DNA of 11,886 bases from Gammaproteobacteria bacterium (GTDB lineage Bacteria; Pseudomonadota; Gammaproteobacteria; Chromatiales; Sedimenticolaceae). Below are positions 6,544 to 11,886 of this stretch, piece after piece; position 1 is the stretch's first letter; each line of letters starts with the position of its first letter. Below the pieces are notes generated by a model, which saw nothing but the letters and a program-made list of their open reading frames with translations, was not told the DNA's origin and searched no databases. The position numbers and the translations under genes are program-made. The stretch spans positions 1-11,886 of the forward strand of contig JAGRHE010000080.1 of assembly GCA_020445165.1 (NCBI GenBank), in the 5' to 3' direction.

Positions 6544-8577
6544 ATGAGTCAGGACGACGCCGTAGTTGCGGCGCCGCGGCGGCCTTGGTTCGGCAGTAGC
6601 CTTTGGCTGCCGATCGTCCTGGTAGTCCTTGCGTGCAGTGCAATCGTCTATTACGGGCACCAGGTGGTGGTTGCCTTGGAGGACTCGGCGGCGGCAAGTG
6701 CCGGTGCGGGTGCACGTGCCACGGCCCGCGAGATCTCGGGGTTCATCGACCGTGAGCACGAGCGGCTCACAGCCTTCGCGGCAGAGCACAACGATGCGAT
6801 CCGTCGTATCGTTGCCCAACCACATGACTGGGCCGAGATCGATGCGCTGCAGGTGAGCCTGAAAAGGATGTTTCGTGGCGCGATCGCGTTCGCGATCACC
6901 GATGCCGTCGGCGAGCCGGTATTCGAAGATTTCGAAGGCCTGGTGGGGCCGGTCTGCCAGGCGGAGATGAAACGCGCGATTCCGACCCGGATAAGGGGCG
7001 AGGGCGAGTTCAAGTTGCCGCCGATACACCCGGTTCCCGGGGCTTATCACTTCGATCTCATCAGTCCCTGGAAGCTGGACGACGGACGGTCCGGCCTGTT
7101 CTTCGTCAGCATGTCGCCGGGGCGGATCGCCGAGTTGATCGGTGCCGCCGAGCAGGCCTCGGGCACCCGCATCATCCTGGTCAATCGCGACGATCCGTCG
7201 TTGATCGAGGTCACCAGCGCCGGTTCGCGCGACCGGCTCGGAGGCGACTTCCGCGTCAAGCCAGAGATGTTGAGCGAGGGACATTTCGCCGCCGATCTTC
7301 CCGGGACACACTGGCGACTTCTGGTCGTGCCGGACCGCGCCCAGCTGGCTGCCGCGATCGACGATGTGTATACGCGAGTGGTGTTGTCGATCCTCGGCCT
7401 GCTGGCGATCAGCGGAACCCTGCTTTACCTGATTCGTCGCGCGGAGCGTCGCAACAGCACCTTGTTCACACGCAGCCTGCAGGCCAGCCTCGGTCGCCAG
7501 CGTGCGATTCTGCAATCGATGGTCGACGCCCTGGTCACGATCGACGAGACCGGTCGCATCCTTAACATCAACTCAGCCGTTACCCGTCTGTTCGGTTATG
7601 AACCCGGTGAACTGGTCGGCAGCAATGTCCGGGCGTTGATGCCGGAACCCGATCGTTCGGCCCATGATGGATACCTGCGCCACTACCTGGATACCGGCGA
7701 GACGCGCATCATCGGCTCCGGGCGCAAGGTCACTGCCAGGCGCAAGGACGGCAGCCTGTTTCCTGTCCTTCTGACCATCGGTGAGTCGGTCGAAGGCGAA
7801 CAACGGATCTTCGTCGGCATCCTGCACGACCTGAGCGAGTCCGAGGATGCTCAGCGCAAGATCATCGACCAGGCGCAGGCTATCGAGCGTTCGCGTCAGG
7901 AGCTGGACGAGATCAGCCAGATCGCGGCCAAGGATCTGCAGGTGCCGCTGCAGAGAATCGCCTTGCTCGGCGAGAAGCTGGGTGAGGAGCGGGGTGACGC
8001 ACTGTCCGTGTTCGAGCGCTCACAGCTCAAGAGCCTGACCGACGAGGCGCGCGACATGAGCGAGGTGGTCAAGGGTATCGCCGAGTACGCGCGCACCCGG
8101 CGCAGTGGTCCGAAGTTGCAGGCGGTCGACCTCGAGGCAGTCCTCGAAACCCTGCGCAGCGATTTTACGGATGACATCGAAGATGCCGGCGCCAGGTTGA
8201 AGATCGAAGGCAGTGGGATCGTGCAGGGTGATGAAAAGCAGATCCGCCAGGTGCTGTGGAACCTGATCGACAACGCGATAAAGTTCCGTGATCCACTGCG
8301 TCTGCCTGAGATCACGATTACGATCGGTGCCGACGCCGGTGATCCGGGACGCGTTGCTGTCAGCGTCAGTGACAATGGCATCGGCATCCCGGAGGAGGCA
8401 CTCAACTCGGTGTTCGAGGCCTTCTGGCGACTCAATCCGCGCGATGGTCGTTCGGGGATGGGGCTCGGGCTGTCGTTCTGTCGCAAGATTGTCAGCGGAC
8501 TCGGTGGAGAGATATCGGTGAGCAGCACGCTCGGCGAGGGCAGTCGGTTCGAGGTGTTGCTGCCGCGCGCAGAATGA
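6544..8577 (+). CDS. FixL-like PAS sensor histidine kinase homologue lacking the phosphoacceptor His
   Basis: A 677-residue membrane sensor. TM1 is about 19-38, followed by a periplasmic sensing region (about 45-270, resembling a Cache-type domain) and TM2 (about 278-297). A PAS domain (about 315-435) carries the FixL pattern MPEPDRSAHDGY, with H374 at the heme-ligand position and R394 exactly 20 residues later, matching His200 and Arg220 of Bradyrhizobium FixL. The dimerisation helix reads ISQIAAKDLQVPLQRI: K463 (codon AAG, 7930-7932) replaces the His of the usual ASHDLQEPL box, and no His follows residue 428. The ATPase domain keeps its N-box (N573, D576, N577, K580), DNGIGIP (610-616) and GMGLGLS (638-644), so it should bind ATP but cannot autophosphorylate normally. 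GAGGGG (6533-6538) precedes the ATG by five bases. No response regulator is adjacent. A DivL-like signalling pseudokinase is the best inference. Confidence 0.9.
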   Translation: MSQDDAVVAAPRRPWFGSSLWLPIVLVVLACSAIVYYGHQVVVALEDSAAASAGAGARATAREISGFIDREHERLTAFAAEHNDAIRRIVAQPHDWAEIDALQVSLKRMFRGAIAFAITDAVGEPVFEDFEGLVGPVCQAEMKRAIPTRIRGEGEFKLPPIHPVPGAYHFDLISPWKLDDGRSGLFFVSMSPGRIAELIGAAEQASGTRIILVNRDDPSLIEVTSAGSRDRLGGDFRVKPEMLSEGHFAADLPGTHWRLLVVPDRAQLAAAIDDVYTRVVLSILGLLAISGTLLYLIRRAERRNSTLFTRSLQASLGRQRAILQSMVDALVTIDETGRILNINSAVTRLFGYEPGELVGSNVRALMPEPDRSAHDGYLRHYLDTGETRIIGSGRKVTARRKDGSLFPVLLTIGESVEGEQRIFVGILHDLSESEDAQRKIIDQAQAIERSRQELDEISQIAAKDLQVPLQRIALLGEKLGEERGDALSVFERSQLKSLTDEARDMSEVVKGIAEYARTRRSGPKLQAVDLEAVLETLRSDFTDDIEDAGARLKIEGSGIVQGDEKQIRQVLWNLIDNAIKFRDPLRLPEITITIGADAGDPGRVAVSVSDNGIGIPEEALNSVFEAFWRLNPRDGRSGMGLGLSFCRKIVSGLGGEISVSSTLGEGSRFEVLLPRAE

Positions 8578-8581
8578 GTCG

Positions 8582-9502
8582 TCAGTCGCGCAGGCCTATC
8601 GTCTGATCCCAGTAGGGCAGATCCCCGAATCGACCTGCGAGAAAATCGGCAAGCGCGCGCACGCGACGTGATAACAAGCGTCCAGGCGGAAAGACCGCGT
8701 GGATGCCGGTCGCAGGCCGGCGGTGTTGTTGCAGTATTGCCACCAGTTCTCCGGCCGCGATCAGGTCGTGCACCAGAAAGCTCGGCAGGTTCGCAATACC
8801 CAGACCGGCGACCGCCATCGCCACCAGTGCATCGCCATTGTTCGCCTGTACACGAATGTCCGGGGTCGTGGCTGGCCGATCGGTGGCTGAGTCCAGATGC
8901 CAGGTTTCATTCACCGTCACATGGCTGTATTGCAGGCCAGTATGTGATGCCAGGTCCTCCGGAGTCACCGGGGTACCGTGGCTCGACAGGTATCCGGGAC
9001 TGGCGCAGGTGACGAAGCGCACCGTGCCGAGTCGACGTGCGCGTAGCGTCGAATCGCGCAGGCTGCCGATTCGGACAGCCATGTCGAGACCTTCTTCGAC
9101 GAGGTTGACCTCGCGGTCATTGAGGTCGAGATCGAGTTCGATCCCGGGTCGCTCAAGCAGAAAATCGCACAGTGCTTTGTTTAGATGCCGCAGGCCGAAT
9201 GACAGCGGGGCGGCAAGCCGCAGCCTGCCAGTGAGGTCCTGGACGTCGGAACTGACGGATTGTTCGGCCTCGTCGAGTGCGGCCAGGATTCGAGACGCGT
9301 GTTCGAAGTAAACCTGTCCGGCCGAGGTCAGTGACAGGCTGCGCGTGGTGCGATGCAGCAACTGCACGCCGAGTGATTGCTCAAGGGCGCTCACGCGCCG
9401 GCTGACCAGTGACTTGGCGATACCCAAGCGCTCGGCCGCCCGGCTGAAGCTGGTCGTTTCGACGACGCTGACGAAAGCCTCGATATGCGCAAGCCTGTCC
9501 AT
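8582..9502 (-). CDS. LysR-type transcriptional regulator (CrgA/DmlR-like group)
   Basis: A 306-residue cytoplasmic DNA-binding regulator of usual LysR length. An N-terminal winged helix-turn-helix (about 4-62) contains the family signature around FSRAAERLGIAKSLVSRRVSALE, followed by a linker helix and a periplasmic-binding-protein-like effector domain (about 90-293) with GRLRLAAP and LVEEGLDMAVRIG as in CrgA-like members. It is divergent from the azoR-pirin pair and shares a 122-base intergenic region with a clear LysR-type inverted repeat next to its own start codon. This suggests that it regulates both those genes and itself; the inducer is unknown. Its stop codon lies 4 bp from that of the converging kinase gene, with no terminator visible between them. 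Its own ribosome-binding site is weak. Confidence 0.94.
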   Translation of the reverse strand: MDRLAHIEAFVSVVETTSFSRAAERLGIAKSLVSRRVSALEQSLGVQLLHRTTRSLSLTSAGQVYFEHASRILAALDEAEQSVSSDVQDLTGRLRLAAPLSFGLRHLNKALCDFLLERPGIELDLDLNDREVNLVEEGLDMAVRIGSLRDSTLRARRLGTVRFVTCASPGYLSSHGTPVTPEDLASHTGLQYSHVTVNETWHLDSATDRPATTPDIRVQANNGDALVAMAVAGLGIANLPSFLVHDLIAAGELVAILQQHRRPATGIHAVFPPGRLLSRRVRALADFLAGRFGDLPYWDQTIGLRD

Positions 9503-9547
9503 AACTGTTGCTTAAAACGAAACAGTAAGTTGATTTAAGCACAGTTT
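9503..9547. promoter_or_regulatory. Divergent LysR-type operator between regulator and azoR
   Basis: ACTGTT-N11-AACAGT (9504-9526) is a symmetric T-N11-A LysR-type recognition site, starting two bases from the regulator's start codon. It is embedded in a larger inverted repeat: TGCTTAAA (9509-9516) and TTTAAGCA (9534-9541) match perfectly across 17 bases, and five further pairs extend it (9503-9507 with 9542-9546) if one base is looped out. The DNA is A/T-rich against a GC-rich background. Binding by the adjacent LysR protein is inferred. Confidence 0.65.
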
Positions 9548-9583
9548 ATGTAGCCGGTGTTTACAGATAGCGTTATCCACATC

Positions 9584-9597
9584 GCTGCTTCGGCAGC
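9584..9597 (+). other. UUCG tetraloop hairpin in the azoR leader
   Basis: GCTGC and GCAGC form five pairs around a TTCG loop closed by C-G, the classic extra-stable cUUCGg form. It sits 27 bases before the azoR start, between the operator region and the ribosome-binding site GGAGAG (9614-9619). No T-run follows. It may protect the 5' end of the mRNA (inference). Confidence 0.45.
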
Positions 9598-9624
9598 CGG
9601 GAACAGTCCACGTGGAGAGACGAC

Positions 9625-10275
9625 ATGCAGAAACACGCCATCAGCAACATCCTGCGCATCGACAGCAGTACGCAGACGGAAGGCTCGATATCACGCCGTC
9701 TTGGCGACGAGGTGATCCGCAGGCTGCGACAGGAGAATCCGTTCGCACAGGTCCGACAGATCGACCTTGCCCAGGGCGCGTCGCATATCGATGCGACCTG
9801 GGTCGCGGCCAACCTGACCCGGGCCGAGGAACGCGATGCCGGCGCGCGCATACGCCTGGCTGAGTCCGACGCGGCGATCGCGGACCTGCGTGCTGCGGAC
9901 GCGGTGGTCGTGACGGCCCCGATCTATAATTTTTCCATTCCGTCGACGCTCAAGGCCTGGATCGACCTGGTTTGCCGCGCCGGCCTGACGTTCCGTTACA
10001 CCGAGGCCGGGCCGCAGGGGCTGTTGTCCGATCGCCCGGTCTACCTGGCCATGGCCTCGGGTGGGGTTCCGTTCGGCAGCGCAGCCGACTTCGCCAGCAC
10101 CTACCTGCGCCAGGTGTTCCACTTCATCGGCATCGATGACGTACGACTGGTCGGGGCCGAGGGTGTCGCCCGCGGCAGCGACGCTGCCGTGCAGACGGCT
10201 TTGGCGCAACTGGATGCCTGGTTGCCGCATCAGCCACACCACAGCGAGGATCGCCAGCATGTCCACACGCGTTGA
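9625..10275 (+). CDS. azoR: FMN-dependent NADH-azoreductase / quinone reductase (AzoR family)
   Basis: A flavodoxin-fold enzyme that uses FMN and NADH for two-electron reduction of quinones and azo compounds in the cytoplasm. Azo reduction is the assay activity, and quinone detoxification is the likely natural role. The 216 residues compare with about 200 in E. coli AzoR. Near the N terminus, RIDSSTQTEGSISR (11-24) matches the FMN-phosphate loop. The family block APIYNFSIPSTLKAWID (98-114), then RAGLTFRYTEAGPQGLL (118-134) and ASGG (144-147), are diagnostic. The ATG at 9625 follows GGAGAG at five bases' spacing. The gene is divergent from a LysR regulator and overlaps pirin by 17 bases. The His-rich last residues (PHQPHHSEDRQHVHTR) lie beyond the conserved fold, in the stretch that also carries the pirin ribosome-binding site and start. 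Confidence 0.93.
   Translation: MQKHAISNILRIDSSTQTEGSISRRLGDEVIRRLRQENPFAQVRQIDLAQGASHIDATWVAANLTRAEERDAGARIRLAESDAAIADLRAADAVVVTAPIYNFSIPSTLKAWIDLVCRAGLTFRYTEAGPQGLLSDRPVYLAMASGGVPFGSAADFASTYLRQVFHFIGIDDVRLVGAEGVARGSDAAVQTALAQLDAWLPHQPHHSEDRQHVHTR
10246..10250 (+). promoter_or_regulatory. Ribosome-binding site fixing the pirin start
   Basis: GAGGA lies eight bases before ATG 10259 inside the 3' end of azoR. It supports this start over the long in-frame extension back to 10061, whose translation is not pirin-like and simply overlaps azoR in another frame. Confidence 0.7.
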
Positions 10276-11125
10276 ACAAACGATCGCTCCGCAGCGCACG
10301 ATTTCACGTGTGGTACGCGGTATGCCGGCCACCGACGGTGCCGGCGTCGAACTGACCCGGGTGATCGGGCAGCCGACACTGTCCATGCTCGATCCGTTCC
10401 TGTTGCTCGACGCCTTTCGCTCGGATTCGCCGGACGACTACATCGCCGGCTTTCCCCCGCACCCGCATCGTGGCTTCGAAACCGTGACCTACCTGCTGGC
10501 CGGGCGCATGCGGCATCGGGACAACGCCGGCCACGAAGGTGTGATCGAGCCTGGCGGGGTACAGTGGATGACAGCCGCCCGCGGTATCGTCCACTCGGAA
10601 ATGCCCGAACAGCAGCAAGGCTTGCTGGAAGGATTCCAGCTGTGGGTGAACCTGCCGGCCGCGCACAAGATGGATCCACCCGGCTATCAGGAATACCCGG
10701 CGGACGAGATACCGCTCGAGCTTCGCGAATCGGGCCAGGAAATCCGGGTGATTGCCGGACAGACATCGCATGGTACGCGCGGTCCGATCAGCCAGCCCCT
10801 GACTGAACCGCTGTATCTGGACGTGACACTGCCGGCCGATGCGCTGTTCGAAGAAGTCGTTCCGGAACGCCACAACGCCTTTGCCTACGTGGTGGCAGGC
10901 ACACTGGTGATCGACGGCGAAGACACGAGGTTGCAACGCGATGACCTGGCCATACTGTCGCATGGTGAGCGGGTCAGCCTGCGCGCGGGTCCTGAAGGTG
11001 GCCGCCTGCTGCTGGTGGCGGGACGGCCGTTGAACGAGCCGGTGGTACGCGGCGGACCATTCGTCATGAACAGTGCCGCTGAAATCCGTCAGGCACAGGA
11101 GGACTACGTCGCCGGTCGCTTCTGA
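10259..11125 (+). CDS. Pirin family protein (cupin; putative quercetin 2,3-dioxygenase)
   Basis: A 288-residue bicupin, close to the usual pirin length. After the start at 10259 it begins MSTRVEQTIA and has the N-cupin metal site PHPHRGFET with H68 and H70, and IVHSEMPE with H112 and E114, matching the His/His/His/Glu iron site of human pirin. The second cupin (about 185-255) lacks a comparable metal set, as is usual. Some bacterial pirins show quercetin dioxygenase activity, while others act as redox-sensing regulators. Pairing with azoR under a LysR regulator points to handling of quinone- or flavonoid-like electrophiles (inference). It is translationally coupled to azoR by a 17-base overlap in a different frame. 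Transcription probably ends at the hairpin at 11191. Confidence 0.93.
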   Translation: MSTRVEQTIAPQRTISRVVRGMPATDGAGVELTRVIGQPTLSMLDPFLLLDAFRSDSPDDYIAGFPPHPHRGFETVTYLLAGRMRHRDNAGHEGVIEPGGVQWMTAARGIVHSEMPEQQQGLLEGFQLWVNLPAAHKMDPPGYQEYPADEIPLELRESGQEIRVIAGQTSHGTRGPISQPLTEPLYLDVTLPADALFEEVVPERHNAFAYVVAGTLVIDGEDTRLQRDDLAILSHGERVSLRAGPEGGRLLLVAGRPLNEPVVRGGPFVMNSAAEIRQAQEDYVAGRF

Positions 11126-11134
11126 TACGGGAAC

Positions 11135-11163
11135 TTCGCATCGGTTGGCGGGGTCTATATGAT
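11135..11163 (+). promoter_or_regulatory. Possible promoter after pirin
   Basis: TTCGCA (11135-11140, four of six to the -35 consensus) and TATGAT (11158-11163, five of six to the -10) are spaced by 17 bases. It would read into the hairpin at 11191 and then the small exported-protein gene, making that hairpin part of a leader as well as the end of the pirin transcript. The evidence is modest. Confidence 0.35.
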
Positions 11164-11190
11164 GGGTGAAACCGTGACGTCTCCATTTTG

Positions 11191-11214
11191 GCCGCCCGCA
11201 AGGGCGGCTGTTTT
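11191..11214 (+). terminator. Intrinsic terminator after pirin
   Basis: GCCGCCC (11191-11197) and GGGCGGC (11202-11208) form seven GC pairs around a GCAA (GNRA) loop, followed by TGTTTT. It starts 65 bases after the pirin stop codon. The T-run is slightly interrupted, so efficiency may be partial. Confidence 0.75.
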
Positions 11215-11278
11215 ACGTTGCCACCGGGATTGGGTTTGTTTAGTGTCCGGGGAACCGATCCGAACAAGAGGATGAGAA

Positions 11279-11686
11279 ATGCGTGTCACCCGAATCTTCG
11301 CTGCTTCGATACTGGGCCTGTCGGCGATCACGGCAAGTGCCGCAGAGCCGGCCGAAGACGCCACCCCGCTCGACCGTGACAGCCTGATCGAACTGGTCAG
11401 CGACAAGACGCACGAATGTCGCAAGGAAAAGGATGGCAGCCTGTGCGCCAACTTCTTCAGTGAAGACGGTGTCATCAAGCGCATCATGTACGAAGACAAG
11501 GAACGTCGCGATGGCGTCTGGTTCATCGACGATCAGGAACGCCTTTGCATTCTGTGGCAGGGCAAGATCAAACCGCTATGCTTCCTGGTGTACGAGCAGG
11601 ACGATGGCAGCTACAACATGATCAAGAACGACAAGCACATCTCGACCATCCTCGGCAGCGAGCCTGGTAACAGCAAGAACCTCTGA
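11279..11686 (+). CDS. Small exported four-cysteine protein of unknown function
   Basis: The 135 residues begin with a Sec-type signal peptide (MRVTRIF, a hydrophobic core, then ITASA before AEPAED), with probable cleavage near residue 21. The mature part of about 114 residues has four cysteines (C47, C56, C90, C101), which could form two disulfides in the periplasm. The middle, GVWFIDDQERLCILWQG (79-95) followed by a second Cys, resembles the W-Cys-W pattern of small exported DUF995-like proteins, but this assignment is tentative. AAGAGGA (11266-11272) lies six bases before the ATG and supports this start. It stands alone between a terminator hairpin and another short intergenic region. No enzymatic motif is recognisable. 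Confidence 0.8.
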   Translation: MRVTRIFAASILGLSAITASAAEPAEDATPLDRDSLIELVSDKTHECRKEKDGSLCANFFSEDGVIKRIMYEDKERRDGVWFIDDQERLCILWQGKIKPLCFLVYEQDDGSYNMIKNDKHISTILGSEPGNSKNL

Positions 11687-11714
11687 TCATCGTTGTCCGG
11701 CGAACGTTGCAAAT

Positions 11715-11732
11715 GGTGTTGCGCGCAACACC
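11715..11732. repeat. 18-bp perfect palindrome
   Basis: GGTGTTGCGCGCAACACC is fully self-complementary (two 9-base arms, no spacer). It lies between the small exported-protein gene and the right-edge gene. No T-run follows, so it is more likely an operator-type site or a cruciform than a terminator. The protein that might bind it is not identifiable here. Confidence 0.5.
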
Positions 11733-11746
11733 GTTGCGGCGATCGA

Positions 11747-11763
11747 CCGGGAGTTTCCCCCGG
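11747..11763. repeat. Short inverted repeat upstream of the right-edge gene
   Basis: CCGGG (11747-11751) pairs with CCCGG (11759-11763) across seven bases, 44 bases before the GTG start. It could be a leader hairpin. No function can be assigned. Confidence 0.3.
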
Positions 11764-11807
11764 CTTCCCTCGGTCCTGTCTGACCACCACCCTGGAGGAA
11801 GCTCAAC

Positions 11808-11886
11808 GTGTCCGAAAGCAAATCAGAAGCCCGTTCACTGGCGGGTGCCGCGAAAATCGGCGGCATCTCGATCGGGTTGATCATCA
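11808..11886 (+). CDS. Start of an unidentified gene (3' truncated)
   Basis: A GTG start preceded by GGAGG (11794-11798) at nine bases' spacing opens a frame that stays open to the window edge: 26 complete codons reading MSESKSEARSLAG and then AAKIGGISIGLII. The charged, Ser-rich beginning followed by a Gly/Ile-rich hydrophobic run suggests a short cytoplasmic N terminus leading into a first membrane helix. The strong ribosome-binding site is the main support. Family and function cannot be recognised from so little sequence. The overlapping reverse-strand frame at 11687-11884 has no comparable start signal. Confidence 0.6.
   Translation, partial: MSESKSEARSLAGAAKIGGISIGLII

Noticed and set aside
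6475..7515. Long reverse-strand open frame (346 codons) opposite the sensor kinase gene
   Set aside because: It lies opposite a well-supported kinase gene, shows no family motif and is typical of antisense frames in GC-rich DNA.
10061..10258. N-terminal extension of pirin back to an ATG at 10061
   Set aside because: The extra 66 residues overlap azoR in another frame, do not resemble pirin, and a good ribosome-binding site precedes ATG 10259.

Overview
The window is GC-rich and reads like the chromosome of a Gammaproteobacterium. The protein families suggest this (giant cadherin/VCBS adhesin, PAS-GGDEF-EAL protein, class I fructose-bisphosphatase, CrgA-like LysR regulator, AzoR and pirin), but no gene here fixes the genus. 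No RNA gene, CRISPR array, insertion sequence or phage gene is visible.

Layout. Bases 2-1999 (+) are the C-terminal 665 codons of a large repetitive surface protein: cadherin-like and VCBS-like domains, a proline/acid-rich linker, a hydrophobic membrane-type segment and a charged tail. Forty bases later, 2040-5150 (+) encodes a membrane-bound cyclic-di-GMP protein: two TM helices, PAS, an intact GGEEF domain with an I-site, a second degenerate GNGEF domain and an intact EAL domain. The pair looks like one unit in which c-di-GMP could control an adhesin. A sigma70-type promoter overlapping the stop codon of that gene drives fbp (5245-6255, +), fructose-1,6-bisphosphatase, which ends in a clear intrinsic terminator.

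After a 240-base spacer rich in inverted repeats comes 6544-8577 (+), a membrane sensor kinase with a periplasmic domain and a FixL-like PAS that keeps the heme-ligand His and the distal Arg. Its H-box carries Lys where the phosphoacceptor His should be, and there is no His anywhere after residue 428. The ATP-binding domain looks intact and no response regulator is adjacent. This is the most unusual item in the window: a candidate heme-sensing pseudo-histidine kinase.

A LysR-type regulator (8582-9502, -) meets the kinase gene tail to tail, with 4 bp between stop codons. It diverges from an azoR-pirin pair (9625-10275 and 10259-11125, +) whose reading frames overlap by 17 bases. The intergenic region holds a textbook LysR-type site, ACTGTT-N11-AACAGT, touching the regulator's own start codon, inside a larger inverted repeat. 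This is a typical self-contained redox/quinone-response cassette. A GNRA-loop terminator follows pirin. Then come a small exported four-cysteine protein of unknown role (11279-11686, +) and, after a spacer with an 18-bp perfect palindrome, the first 26 codons of a gene running off the right edge (11808, GTG start).

All intergenic gaps are shorter than 300 bases; the longest is 6256-6543.
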